Assembly (NCBI GenBank): GCA_949825045.1
Contig: OX463814.1
Coordinates: 31,576,383 to 31,640,382 of the forward strand
Reading direction: 5' to 3'
Origin: Argyresthia goedartella
Lineage: Eukaryota; Arthropoda; Insecta; Lepidoptera; Argyresthiidae
Length of the DNA stretch: 64,000 nt
Shown: piece after piece, positions 39,263-49,933 of the stretch
Numbering within the stretch: position 1 is the stretch's first letter
How the letters are laid out: each line of letters begins with the position of its first letter
Program-made: the position numbers and the translations under genes
Notes under the pieces: model-generated
The model's database searches: none
Told to the model about the DNA's origin: nothing
What the model saw: only the letters and a program-made list of their open reading frames with translations

Positions 39263-39533
39263 AAATCTCTCTAGTTAGAGATAAAATCATTATTCATATC
39301 ATTAATAAAAATAAAAAAATACTCTTTTTTTTTTTTTATGTATTCATATATTCAGAACTTAGATTTAGGTACATTTAGCAGCGAACAAAAACCAGACATG
39401 GTTTATCCGTCGCTGTCATTGCTCTCGTTATACAGTTAATAGTTTACTTATAAGCAGATACATTAGGTGTATAATAAAAAGTGAATGAAGTTAGTTCTTA
39501 GGTAAAACTCGAGCTAAGACTTTTTGTTCTATG

Positions 39534-42475
39534 TTATGTAGGTATGTAACTATCAATTAAGTGGTTTTTAACCTTTAAACTAAAATTATTATTGTTTATA
39601 AACATGTTTTGGAGATCTACTGGTAGTTCATTTACAATTTTAGACAAGTAGTACATCCATGTTCGTTGACCATACACATTATTGAAGTGTGGCAAGTGGA
39701 ATGAGTTTTGATGAGGTAAATTACGCAATCTATCGGGTCGCTTTTTTTTGTTCAATTTTGTTTTGTTATGGTTTTCTTCAATTAGTGTATGTAATTTTAT
39801 TTTATCAAAAACTGTGAGAATTTTGCCGTATTTAAATAGTCCGTTCCAGTGATTTTTATTTTTACATTCCATCTTAACTTTTTTTGGCGCAATGAGTTTT
39901 AGCATACTGGTTTGTAGTTTGTAGATATAGTCTAGGTAAGTTTTATATGTTTTGCCATAGCTAGATAAGCCGTATCCAATGATTGATTCGGCCATTGCTA
40001 GGTATATTAGTCGTAGAATTTTATATGGGACTTTATATTTTAATATGGCTAGCTTACTTTGTATAGCCCTCAGTTTTTGACATAAATGTTGAATGTGTGG
40101 TCCCCAGTTGAAGCGCTCGTCAATAATAAGGCCCAAATATTTGTGTTGTTTTACTATATCTAGCGCATTGCATTTACAGTTTAGGTATTTATTATGGAAG
40201 CAGTCGTGTTCGTGAGTTATTACTTTTAATGAGTGTTCATCTGTATTGTGCGAGGATCTAATGTGAATGATTTTAGTTTTATTACGGTTTAGCACCAGCC
40301 CCACGTCGTGTGCCCATTTGCATATCAAGTCAAAGTGTTCTTGCATATGTTTTTCTGCTACCCGTATATCCCTGTGAGCCGAAATCAGGCATGTATCGTC
40401 GGCGAATTGGTAAACTGACCCTTTCTGAGTGACGTTACACATATCGTTCACATAAAATAAATACTCTAAAGGAGCTAAAATGGACCCTTGTGCGGTGCCC
40501 TCTCCTGTAGGTATAGCGTCACTCAGAGTATCCGCAATTTTTACTACTGTCTGTCTATTGCTATGGTAATTTTTTATGCAGTTGAGTAGTGGTCCGGAGA
40601 TGCCGTTTTGATCTAATTTGTTATAAAGTGTTTCGTATCTTAATGTCTCGAATGCTTTACTGAAGTCTATAAATATCGTAAGTACATGTTTTTTATTGTT
40701 AAGGTGTTCGTTAATTTCGTTTGTAAATTTAGATAATAGTTTTACCGTACTCTGGTTTTTTTGAAATCCGTATTGTTTATTATTAATAATATTATTCTTT
40801 TGTATATAATTGTTTATTTGGTTGCCAAAATATCTTTCAATAATTTTGTCGATACATGATAGTATAGTGATTGGTCTATAGTTGTTTACGTCATTTTGTT
40901 TACCGCTTTTGTATATTGGTCTTATTACACCTATCTTTAACTGTTCGGGGTAGATGGATGACTCAATACATCTGTTTATTAGGTGTGTTATTATAGGCAC
41001 TAGGTCGTTACTTATATATTTAATGTCCTCCACTCGTATTCCGTCTATGCCCTGAATTTTTTTGCTGTTCATATGTCGAATAATTTTTTCCGTTATTTCA
41101 TTTTTAGCTTTATATATTTTTATACATCTATCCGTCTTATTTATATATGTGCTGTTTTTGAGTAGGGGTATTTTGCAGTCAATGCTTATATTTTTAACGT
41201 TTTTACTAAAACCTTCCGCGAACTCGTTAGTTATATTTTTTATTTTATTTTTAAAAGCCTTGCATATAATATTATCAATTGATTTGCTCATTTTCCCGCA
41301 TAATTTGTTTATAATTTGCCACATTTTTTTTTCTATTTTTAAATTTTTTACTGATTTCTGACTTCGTATGGTTGTTTTTAATGAGATTTGTATACTTTAT
41401 GGTTTTGTTTCTGAAGTTATTATATTTTAATCGATTTTCGGCATTACTTTCATCTGTTTTCCATAATTTATATAATTTATCTCTTTGTTTACACATATTT
41501 ACAAGCTTTTTAGTGGCCCATTCGCATGTCTTCCTTTTCCCCGTGTATTTATTTCTGGTGTATTTGCATGACTCATATAAATGTGTGAACTTATTAATTA
41601 TCAGTCTCATTATCTTATTTGGATCTTTTAATATTAACGCATCACTCCAATCTATTTTCTTAATCTCCGACTGAATTTTTTTTAAATCTAATTTTATAAT
41701 AGTATTACTGTGCGGGTGCGAAGTGGAATCGGCCGTATTATATTTTATCAGACAGCCGGTAATACAATGGTCGGCCGGGGCGATATTGATGACAGCCGTG
41801 CATACCTCGCGGTCACCGACCCCTCTATAGAAAATATGGTCAATACATGACCTAGTTATTTTTTTTTTTTTTCTATTCTTGTGTATTGGTTTATTCCACA
41901 GTCCTTCCCAACTCACTCAATTTACTTAAGTAGTTATATCTAGTATTTTCATGATTTTTTAGGTTTATGTTCATATCTCCCATAATTAAGTAATCGCTTT
42001 TAATAGAATATTTTTTGTTTAATCTAGTTAGTTCCTCGATAAATAATGCTTTATTTTTATCTGGCGGCCTATAGATTGCGCAAACACCTATTTTGTAATT
42101 ATTTTGACTTATTGATACTTCACCCATTAAACATTCAAAGTTGTATGTACATAACTCAGTTCTGCAAAAGTTTATACTGTTATGTGTATACATTACAATG
42201 CCTCCCCCTTTTTTATGGTTGCGAAGCTCAGTATGCATGGTATAGTCATCCAATTGAAATAGTTGTTTACAGTTATCATTAATGTTTGCCTCGGTTAAAA
42301 TAATGAGGTGAATGGTTTTACTACAGTTTGCTATAGTTAATTCAATCTGATTAAAGTTTTTTATCATGGATCTAATATTTACATGTAATGACAATAAGCA
42401 GGAGTTTGTTATGGTAAGTGAATCAACTAAATTATTCCATGTATTAAAGTTCGTTTCTGTGATGTTCGAAGCCAT
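39534..42475 (-). pseudogene. LINE ORF2 (endonuclease, reverse transcriptase), two frameshifts
   Basis: First segment (42475-41891): an APE-like endonuclease with LHVNIRSM, LTEANI (catalytic Glu) , GVCAIYRPPDKN and MGDMNINLKNH. The second segment (41916-41275) supplies the end of the endonuclease (SCIDHIFYRG, PADHCITGCL with the Asp-His pair) and a linker. The third (41324-39534) is the RT: GIDGIRVEDI, VIRPIYKSGKQNDVNNYRPI, FIDFSKAFE, AQGSILAPL and intact QFADDTCL, with HKYLGLIIDERFNWGPHI after it. The frames change at about 41860-41873 (A13-14) and about 41326-41334 (A9). Joined across those runs it would be a complete ORF2; I do not write the joined protein. Confidence 0.88.
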
Positions 42476-42539
42476 TTGTAAATAGAAGTTTTAATCATAA
42501 TGAGTTATATAACATGTTTTACAGTACCTTATACGTAGT

Positions 42540-43562
42540 TCAGTCCTTAATAGTTATTCTAGTGATATCGCTTAATGATCTAATCACGTGGAACTTCTCG
42601 TTTTCACCTTTCCTTGCCATTATTGTGCCGTTTTTGATCCACACGAACTTGAAGTTATGTTTTTCTTTTAGCTCCGCCTTGGCATTCCAGAGTAGGTAGG
42701 CAGTCGCCGGTGTGAGAGCCTCCCGCAGGAAGACCCTGCCGACTCCCTCCACTCCCACGTCCTTACTGCTGATGCTCCTCTCCTTCGCCTTGCTTAGCCA
42801 CTGTTCACGGCATCCGTCTCGTAGAATTACTGTGATGGCTGATGTGGTGGTGGTTTTGTTGGTCGGCTTCTGTTTTTTGGATTTTCTGCGGTATATTTTA
42901 GTCACATCCTCCGGTTTTTGCTCAATTTTAGAGCAGTAAGCTTTAACTATCTCCTGAAGATCCTCATTTTTGTCCTCCAAAATTCCACATATTTCCACAT
43001 TGTTGTTTATAAGAGTCTGCTCCAATGAGTTGATTCTTTGTTCCATTGCATCATTGCGTAGATTAAAATTTTTGCAGGTATTTTTGATCTCATAGTTTTG
43101 TTTCTCCATGTGTCTTATGTCCTGCTCGTATTTGCCAATTTTCTCCTCGTATTCGTCTATTTTATCCGAAAAAAATGCCAGTGACTGCTGGAGCTCCAGC
43201 CGGATTGCTTCTCGTATCTCCCTTCTTATTTCGCCGAGTAGTTGTTTGTTCAGCTCGCCGGAGTTCACGCAGGGCTGTTGTAGCTCCGTGTCGGTACCTT
43301 CCTCTTCGTCAGCATCAGGCATGATGCAGGACAGGCGCTTTTGCCGTCCATTTCCTGCGCACGAGCGGCACTTCCTGTCCACCGAGTCAGTTATGTTGAG
43401 TGCGTTGAGTTGTTCCGTGGTTATTGACGCACACTGTGCGTGTATCCACTTGGAGCACTTGCTACATTGGAGTCCAGGACTCTTTTTGCTCACTAATTTC
43501 GAACATTTTGCACATATAGCCATTTCGCGAAAATTTCGGGTAGATTCACTTTTTATCGACAA
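42540..43562 (-). CDS. LINE ORF1 protein (PHD-like finger, coiled coil, RRM-like)
   Basis: 340 residues, uninterrupted. Residues about 17-70 have a PHD-like zinc pattern (CAKCSKLV, LQCSKCSKWIHAQC, RKCRSC). About 125-195 is a coiled coil rich in Glu, Lys and Gln (EYEEKIGKYEQDIRHMEKQN). From about 195 the NNVEICGILEDKNEDL block resembles the RRM-like core of LINE ORF1 proteins. The PHD-type ORF1 is typical of CR1-like LINEs. The protein is expected to bind LINE RNA and form trimers or higher multimers. ORF2 starts 64 bases downstream. Confidence 0.85.
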   Translation of the reverse strand: MSIKSESTRNFREMAICAKCSKLVSKKSPGLQCSKCSKWIHAQCASITTEQLNALNITDSVDRKCRSCAGNGRQKRLSCIMPDADEEEGTDTELQQPCVNSGELNKQLLGEIRREIREAIRLELQQSLAFFSDKIDEYEEKIGKYEQDIRHMEKQNYEIKNTCKNFNLRNDAMEQRINSLEQTLINNNVEICGILEDKNEDLQEIVKAYCSKIEQKPEDVTKIYRRKSKKQKPTNKTTTTSAITVILRDGCREQWLSKAKERSISSKDVGVEGVGRVFLREALTPATAYLLWNAKAELKEKHNFKFVWIKNGTIMARKGENEKFHVIRSLSDITRITIKD

Positions 43563-43612
43563 CGTTATCGTGCGGTTGCGCGTCTGCTCTGTTTCGCTTC
43601 GAGCGAGCGACT

Positions 43613-44334
43613 ATATGTATATTAAAATGGAAAAATGTAATTTAATTATAAAAAATCTAGAAAATAACTCTAGTAATACATCCATTAAATTTACCTAAAG
43701 GTCAACAAATTTGCTACAGAGAAAATATATCAAATCATAGTATTTAAATCGCCATAAATTAATTTTTAATATTAATTTCCACAAAAGTAAAACTAATCCA
43801 GTAAAACTAGAACAGTTGTTCAATGTAGAGAATATGCAAAAAATTACATTTGCTAGTATATAAATAACTGAGTAATAAATAAATTTTTATCTGATTTTAT
43901 AATATTTTTTATTGGCTTAGAGGGCTCGAAAATTTTCCGTGCTTTCTTTTTTTTCGATAAAAAGTATTTTCTTTTATGAATTGTCCTGTACTTCTGACAC
44001 ATATTTAATTTTTCTACAACATATATTTTTGTTTTCGAAATAAGAAAAAATCATGCATCCTAAGGGTTAAAATTCATCGTCGATTTTGGAACGTCATCCT
44101 GAATAACCTGTACTTTATAGCATTACTGGCCCAAAATGTTCCATATTGATTTAATTTTGACAGTCGCGCTAGTCGTTTAAAAAGAAGTCCACAGCCGTTT
44201 CAAATAAATAAAATAATAATAATAAATAAATATGAGAGGACAATGTTACACAAATAGAACTAGGTCCATAGTAAGCTCGGCAAGGCTTGAGTTATGGGTA
44301 CTAGACGACGATGTATTAAATAGAGATCGATACG
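43613..44334. other. AT-rich non-coding stretch
   Basis: No gene recognised. AATAAATAAATA near 44220 precedes the SINE. Confidence 0.4.
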
Positions 44335-44450
44335 TTTGTAAATACACAGAAAATATCCAAGTCTAAGAAACAAATATTAATGCTCATCACACAAATATTT
44401 GCCTTTCTATTTTGATTTAGGATTCGAACCCAGGACCGTCAGTGACCAAA
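44335..44450 (-). mobile_element. SINE family 2, fragment
   Basis: The minus strand reads CACTGACGGTCCTGGGTTCG (B-box), AATCCTAAATC, then GGCAAATATTTGTGTGATGA and GCATTAATATTTGTTTCTTA. It is parallel to 23782-23905. Confidence 0.75.
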
Positions 44451-44844
44451 TGTGACCAAACGTTTCAGTTAGACCGAGTACAATGTGAAAGTCTGCGAAA
44501 AATGTACTGATAGTATTATTATTATTATTTTAATTTTCCGCAATTTTCATCAGTTACTATATTTCTCAAAGTAAATGGTAGCATAAGCGCCATCTATCGC
44601 ACGGTTTCAGTACTTATAAGAGCTCTGAAATAATATGCACAACCAATGTCGGTTCAGATATCTTAACTTTTCGCAATGAACGTGGTTAAGGAAAAGTCCC
44701 ACAGATGGCGTAAGGTAGATTTACTGAAAGCCAGTTGCAAGATTAAATCTCAACTCACGTAGCTCTATTCTTACTGATTTAAGAAATTTATGGAAGAGAC
44801 AGATAGCTATCAGATTGAAAATATTATGTTGTGTAAAGTCCCGT
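44451..44844. other. Non-coding stretch
   Basis: ATT microsatellite at about 44516-44528. GTGGTTAAGGAAAAGTCCCA near 44680 is not assignable. No gene. Confidence 0.35.
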
Positions 44845-45000
44845 GTGTGTGTGTGTGGGTTCGAATCCCGGCTAAGGGCGGAAGAAACAACCCTAAGGTC
44901 TTCATATGTTTGTGACGTCGCTATTTCTGGTTCACGCGACACAAAGTATCCTAGTGTAGGGCCAGAAGTAACGTATGTAAATATTAATGTTAATGTTAAT
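44845..45000 (+). mobile_element. SINE family 1, head partly replaced by (GT)n
   Basis: After GTGTGTGTGTGTGG comes GTTCGAATCCCGGCTAAGGG (B-box), GAAACAACCCTAAGGTCTTC, TGTGACGTCGCTATTTCTGG and GACACAAAGTATCCTAGTGT, ending with a TTAATG short-repeat tail. The A-box half is lost or converted. Confidence 0.8.
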
Positions 45001-45314
45001 TAATCTGGGAGAAATTTATATCTTAAAACAAGAAATCTATCGCATTGACTTTATTACAGTCACAATACGGCGAACCGGCTTTGCTTTTCTACTAATATGT
45101 ACTATATTCTATATATTAGTGAAATTATTTAGCAAAAATGTTAGAAATGTCAATCGTTTTTCGGCTTCCTTGGGCGGGAGCCGTTTCTTGCAGGAGTTTA
45201 CTGCATCCTATGTAAGAGGCTTCGGTTTTAGAAGCACAGACGTTCAATTGGGTTTCTTATTTGCCATTTCTTTGATTATACGGTTTTTTGAAGGTCATGT
45301 CAAAAACTGTTTAT
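45001..45314. other. Non-coding stretch
   Basis: An open frame of 109 codons (44987-45316) exists on the plus strand but has no recognisable family and begins inside the SINE tail, so I do not call it a gene. Confidence 0.35.
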
Positions 45315-45500
45315 AATTAAACCCGATGACACAGAGGGGTGTTTTAAGTTTGAAACGTCTGTCTGTCTGTGTCTGTCTGTGGCGCTGAAGCGCTCAAACA
45401 GGTGGATGGTTTTTAATGCGTTTTTTTTATTGGTAGTGTACTTCACTGTGATGATTCTTAGATATATTTTATTGAAAACGGTTTTGCGGCTCTAAAATTA
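45315..45500 (+). repeat. Dispersed repeat, 'TGTCTGT...AAACAGGTGGA' type
   Basis: GAAACGTCTGTCTGTCTGTG, TGGCGCTGAAGCGCTCAAAC and AGGTGGATGGTTTTTAATGC are followed by a T-run and GATGATTCTTAGATATATTT. 63690-63870 shows the same order. Confidence 0.65.
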
Positions 45501-46098
45501 TCAGCCTAAAAGGCCACAAGTGAACCAAATGTTAGCCGTAAGGTTTCATTAACTATAAATAAATAAACTTATGTTATTTTAGGCCTTTAGAAACCAAATC
45601 AAGGTGTCTATTCTTTATTTCCTAATAAACAGATACTTACACGTATATTGAGAGGCTTTCAAGTTTCAAAGCAAAAGGGAGGTGGAAATATAGGGCCTTA
45701 CCACAAAAATGAACTACTGTTCAACACTTGTGTCAAAACAAAAATGTATGAGCGTTTGTTTTGAGGTTAAACGCTGTTTAATATTTTTGTGGTAACACGG
45801 ATAGGGTTTTACCACAAAAAAATAAACTCCTGTTGAACACTTGTTTAAAGACAAAAATTGATTGGATTTGATGTTTGTTTTGAGGTTAAACTAAATATGA
45901 GTATTTTTTTTTGTAGGAAAGTGTTTCCTTTAGCTCTATTCTTCCGAACTCTGTTTTAGTTCTAGAATCGAGGTATTCGAGATGTTCTTATTCTTACCGT
46001 TTTACCTCAGCACTTAATGAACTAGTAAACCAATTAATAAACTATTAATTTACACCATTATTATTTTTTTATTTAATTTACCTACATTTATTATTTAA
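45501..46098. other. Non-coding stretch with a local repeat
   Basis: ACCACAAAAATGAACTACTG (about 45699) and ACCACAAAAAAATAAACTCC (about 45811) begin two related 110-base segments sharing TTGTTTTGAGGTTAAAC. No gene. Confidence 0.5.
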
Positions 46099-46167
46099 TT
46101 TACCTACAAATCGTCAACGATTTGTAGGTAAACGTAGGTAGGATTACGGAGTCAACTCCGTAATCCT
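46099..46167. repeat. Two closely spaced perfect hairpins with CA loops
   Basis: 46099-46132 has 16-bp arms (TTTACCTACAAATCGT around CA). 46140-46167 has 13-bp arms (AGGATTACGGAGT around CA). Only seven bases separate them. The SINE at 46174 follows directly. Confidence 0.85.
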
Positions 46168-46173
46168 TAAAAC

Positions 46174-46385
46174 TCCTGACGACCTCTGTGGCGCATTGGT
46201 TGTGGCTCTGCCTACCATGCGAGAGGTCCCGGGTTCGATCCCCGGCTGGGGGTAAAGAAAAGAAAAGGAAACATCCCCAGGTCTTGGATGTTTACATGTG
46301 TGTGACGTCGCTGTTTCTGGTTCCCACGACACAGAGGGGGGCCAGAAGCAATGTATGTGCCTGTATGTAAATGTTTTCATGTTGT
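46174..46385 (+). mobile_element. tRNA-derived SINE, family 1, best copy
   Basis: CTGTGGCGCATTGGTTGTGG (A-box) and GGTCCCGGGTTCGATCCCCG (B-box) are spaced as in a tRNA-type polymerase III promoter. The body GGAAACATCCCCAGGTCTTG, GTGTGTGACGTCGCTGTTTC, TGGTTCCCACGACACAGAGG and GCAATGTATGTGCCTGTATG follows. The head does not fold as a full tRNA, and the body repeats at three other places in the window. Confidence 0.85.
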
Positions 46386-46814
46386 TTGTTGTTTAATGAA
46401 TCCTTATATAACTAACGCTGGTTATGGCAGTAAAATTTTCATTTGGTTGCTCCCAAGAGTATCATCGCGACATGTCCATCTGCACTCTACAAAAGCTACT
46501 CCATTGTTCTCCCTGCTCCTTTTGTGATTCCTGCTTTATTTCATTCGTCATAACAGCCAAATTCTCACCACACATTAGTAGCTTACCTTGCACTTTGTAC
46601 AAATAGATAGCCTTTAACTACACCTTTTACACTTCTCTACAATCAAAATAAGAACTCCAATCGGAGAGCGACTGAAGTGAATATTACCATATTAATATGT
46701 GTGCACGTGAATTAGTGACGTCATCACGGCGTTCGAAGCATATCGAATTCCAGCGAGGTGCAGAGATAATGTGACCGGGATTTGCGATAGTCGCGGGAAC
46801 ATCTCGGAAGCGGG
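46386..46814. other. Non-coding stretch
   Basis: No recognised gene. Composition becomes GC-rich toward 46740. Confidence 0.35.
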
Positions 46815-46890
46815 GTCGACGGGGGTGGAGCGGGGGGAGGAGGCAATAAGGGGGGCGGGGCGGGGCGGGCGGGGGGGGGGGGGGGGGGCG
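46815..46890 (+). repeat. G-rich tract with an 18-base G run
   Basis: The plus strand is almost free of C and T for about 75 bases (GGGGGTGGAGCGGGGGGAGG ... GGGGCGGGGCGGGC) and ends in 18 consecutive G (46871-46888). Many four-G-run arrangements could form quadruplexes. Proline-rich frames on the minus strand are artefacts. Confidence 0.9.
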
Positions 46891-47539
46891 TAGCTGATCG
46901 ATGCAGCACTTGTTGCCGCGCTCAACAGGCGCGTGCCAGAAACGGACAATTTTCGGAAGAAATGTGTATGAGATGGAACTCCGCCTTTTCTTTATTCGTA
47001 ATATAAGTCAAGTAGTTATTTAGAAGAAATTGAGCAAACATGTTCTGCCGATTGCGATGTCCAAAATAAAACAAATTAAAATGACTTATTAAAACGAATC
47101 TATGGCTAGTTTTGATAGCTTGGTAATTTTGTCTTGTCTTGACTATAGGTTGAAAAGTTTCGGTCAATAAGTAGAAGTTTTTGCGGCAACTGTTATGTCT
47201 TTCCATAGATGCGGCGACGGGCTAGCCCCCTGTCACCATTCTGCCTTTCTGAAAAGGCGTGATGCTATGTCTAAGTTTCAGCAAAAACTTTGTGTCTTTT
47301 GAAATCGAAGTTTAATTCTAAATTTTGTTTTCAAATAAGAAATAGTGAACAACTCTTTTTATTCGCTGTTTAAATACGACATTTGACAACACATAGTAAC
47401 TTAGATTAGAAGATAGCAATCTACAACGTAGTTCTAATATGAACCCAACCCATCGTTTTTTTTAATTTAAGACTTCACACTGGTTTGTTTCTTTTATTTA
47501 TTTCTTTATACACTAGATTCACGACAATGTAGCGACGTC
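46891..47539. other. Non-coding stretch
   Basis: No recognised gene or element. GGCGACGGGCTAGCCCCCTG (about 47213) resembles GGCGTTGGGCTAGCCCTCTA (about 22403), a short shared repeat. Confidence 0.35.
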
Positions 47540-47935
47540 GAATCAAATCAAATCAAAATTGCAGATGTCATACATTGCCTCTTCTCTACATCGAACCACT
47601 GTGGGAGAAGGTGCGTAGAAACTCCCACAGCACTCACAGATTGACTTTTGGATCACTTTAAAAAAAAGTTATATAACAAAAATAATAACAGCAAGGTCTG
47701 TGTTGAGCCAGATTAACCCCATACAGTCCTGTCATTTAAGTAATCTTGAACATTGTCATACATATCCCTTTTTCGACAAAGTCGCTTTGACATGCTTTTT
47801 AAATTGCTCAAAAGGCAATTTCAAGATCTCCATAGGTATCTTGTTGTATAAAAAAACACTGCACAAATGCACTGACCCTTGAAAGGACTGCTAACTTTAG
47901 CGAGTCTAAACCGGGGGGGGCGCAACTAGTCAAAT
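47540..47935 (-). mobile_element. LINE 3' end (family of 58290-59637)
   Basis: On the minus strand the coding end CCTTTTGAGCAATTTAAAAA, GCATGTCAAAGCGACTTTGT, CTTAAATGACAGGACTGTAT and GGGGTTAATCTGGCTCAACA matches 59280-59395, followed by the hairpin TCTGTGAGTGCTGTGGGAGT region and a (TTTGA)n-like tail at 47532-47556. Truncated at about 47935. Confidence 0.88.
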
Positions 47936-48024
47936 ATTCGCTATCGGGGCTCTCTCTATTCATATACTTTTTCGATACGTAATTAATTATTGAAAGTTCA
48001 ATTCGCTCAAAAGAATGCGTTTTT
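47936..48024. other. Short spacer
   Basis: No feature supported. Confidence 0.3.
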
Positions 48025-48425
48025 ATTAGGGTTCCGTACCCGAAGGGGACCCTAATACTAAGACTTCGCTGTCCGTCCGTCCGTCACCAGGCTGTATCTC
48101 AAGAACCTAGCTAGCTAGAGAGTTGAAATTTTCACAGATTATGTATTTCTGTTGCCGCTATAACAACAAATACTAAAAAACAGGATAAAAGAAATAATTA
48201 AGGGGGCTCCCATACAACAATTCTTTCAATACCACATACAAACGTATGGATGCACCTGGTTACGTACATGGAGTGTGAAAGTAACCGCACCAATAACTTT
48301 GTAAACAATATTTTGCTGTGTAAAATCCAAACTATTCACTCCACACCATCGCTTCCATTGAACGATGGTACGGAACCCTTCGTGCGCGATTTAGACTCGC
48401 ACTTGACCGGTTTTTATATATCATT
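48025..48425 (+). repeat. Dispersed repeat 'GGGTTCCGTACCC ... CCGGTTTTTAT'
   Basis: It starts TTAGGGTTCCGTACCCGAAG with GGGACCCTAATACTAAGACT and CGCTGTCCGTCCGTCCGTCA, and ends GGTACGGAACCCTTCGTGCG, CGATTTAGACTCGCACTTGA and CCGGTTTTTA. I recognise this as a very common lepidopteran repeat with GGGTTCCGTAC near one end and GTACGGAACCC near the other. A segment at about 48249-48310 is shared with 15067-15130. Confidence 0.8.
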
Positions 48426-49793
48426 CGTTATTTTGTGACACAACTGTTCACAAATCGCTTGCATTTTCGATAAGTACGTTTAATGTTCATGGTTATTTCT
48501 TAATTTTATTTTTGTAAGTTTTCCTAAAGAACACGGACGGAGTTTGGAAATAACTTGTTTCGACTTTCCCTTTCTTCTACTTTGGTTGATTGGGCCTTTT
48601 TATTCAGCAAACGCCAACACCACACGACACAATCCTGTCGCAGACAGTCCACACGAGCACGGGTTCACGAACTCTGGGGCGTGCGACTGGATACACTTTT
48701 TACTTTCCCACAACACTCCGAATATTGTCGCAGAAATACAGTAGGTCAAGGTAATCTTTACATGCGGGATATATAATATGAAGGGCCGAAACTCGGTCGA
48801 AATAAAAGATGTCTTCGTCCTCCTATGTTTATACTGTTTCTATTAACTTCATACCTACTACCTAGAATAGTCAGTAAATAAACAACTCAACTACATAAAT
48901 CCGCGTGCAGCACCGGCATACACGGTTAACAGTTAAAGTATCTACAACCAAAATCAGCCTACTATTATTGCGTTATAGTTATTTGTGTCACAAGGGAGCA
49001 AAATGATGTATTTACGGCGAGGGCGGTATATTGAATCCAGAGTGAAGGGAAGGATTCTACGATAGAATCCTGAGCGAAGCGAGGGATTCTAAGTTAGAAT
49101 TCTGAGCGTAACGAAGGATTCAAGCGTTAACGCCCATGACGAAAATAATTTTGCTCCTGAGTGACACATTCAACTTTTCACACCGACTATGAGGAAAATT
49201 TTAATTGCTCTAAAAAAATTAAATAACTATACTTTTACCACTTTTACAGTAATCGAACAACGTAAACATTTTTTTTTATATAATGATGGATTGTGAAGGA
49301 TTAGGGAAAGGTCACCACAGATGTTCCTGTGTACTTTTACTATTGTGTAAAAATAATCGAATCGAATATTACAATGGTTTCGGATATCAATATTCATTAT
49401 ATCACAATAACATTCATCGATAGTTTTGATTTCAGTAAAACATATAATTTATTGTAACTTTTTTTTTAAATATTACGAAAAATTCATAAATTTTGATATA
49501 ACGTTGTTAAAGTTAAAACTTGAACCATGTTCGTTTTTAATCGACTACGTCATCGTTGTCGATTGTAATGCAATTTCATAATTACAATCTATTATTTTAA
49601 TCTGTGTTCAACTGGCACATTTCGTAAAAGCTGCATGCCAATGAAAAAATTAAAAAAGTAGCTTGAACAGAAAAGTAGCATTTTGCAAAACTTACTTTTC
49701 CTTTTCGTGGAGCAAAACTTACTTTTCCGAATGAAAGGTGTGAAAAAATTATTGCGGTCTTCGACTGACCTCTCGGGAACGAAAAAGGTGGAA
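48426..49793. other. Non-coding stretch
   Basis: 48540-48780 is GC-richer with an open frame (RQHHTTQSCRRQSTRARVHE) but no family match. 49045-49130 contains a decayed duplication (GGATTCTACGATAGAATCCT and GGATTCTAAGTTAGAATTCT, each followed by GAGCG). No gene supported. Confidence 0.4.
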
Positions 49794-49933
49794 CAGGTTA
49801 ACACTTCTAAGGCGATATATGAAATTCGAAAAGTGGACGAAGTTGAGGTTGCAAGGGTCACGTTTTAGACCCTTGCAACCTCAACCTAGTCCACTTTTCG
49901 AATTTCGTATATCGCCTTAGAAGTGTTAACCTG
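49794..49933. repeat. Long hairpin: 66-base arms, 8-base loop
   Basis: The left arm 49794-49859 (CAGGTTAACACTTCTAAGGC ... GTTGCAAGGGTC) and right arm 49868-49933 (GACCCTTGCAACCTCAACCT ... GTGTTAACCTG) pair with only about three mismatches (near GACGAAGTTG/CAACCTAGTC and ATATATGA/ATACGA). The loop is ACGTTTTA. No element ends or target duplications were recognised. Confidence 0.92.

Larger units (their letters stand above)
39325..43612 (-). mobile_element. Nearly full-length CR1/Jockey-group LINE
   Basis: Reading the minus strand: short GC-rich 5' UTR (starts near 43612), ORF1 (43562-42540), ORF2 endonuclease and RT (42475-39534), about 200 bases of 3' UTR and a poly(A) (T-run on plus at 39326-39340). 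ORF1 is open; ORF2 is split only by two frameshifts, both at A-homopolymers. It is by far the best preserved LINE in the window. It copies itself by target-primed reverse transcription: ORF2 nicks DNA and extends from the nick, and ORF1 binds the RNA. Confidence 0.9.

Noticed and set aside
44987..45316. 109-codon hydrophobic ORF
   Set aside because: Begins in a SINE tail, has no family resemblance and no splice or promoter evidence.
46174..46250. tRNA gene
   Set aside because: A- and B-boxes are present but no complete cloverleaf can be drawn, and the sequence continues into a body repeated at three other places. It is a SINE. The same applies to 30270, 24893 and 61330.
46692..46949. Proline-rich ORFs opposite the G tract
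   Set aside because: Artefact of poly-C on the minus strand; the frames have no domain and no conserved ends.
48544..48776. Overlapping plus-strand ORFs in GC-richer DNA
   Set aside because: Two frames are open at once and neither resembles a known domain. It may be LTR or repeat sequence, but no ends were found.
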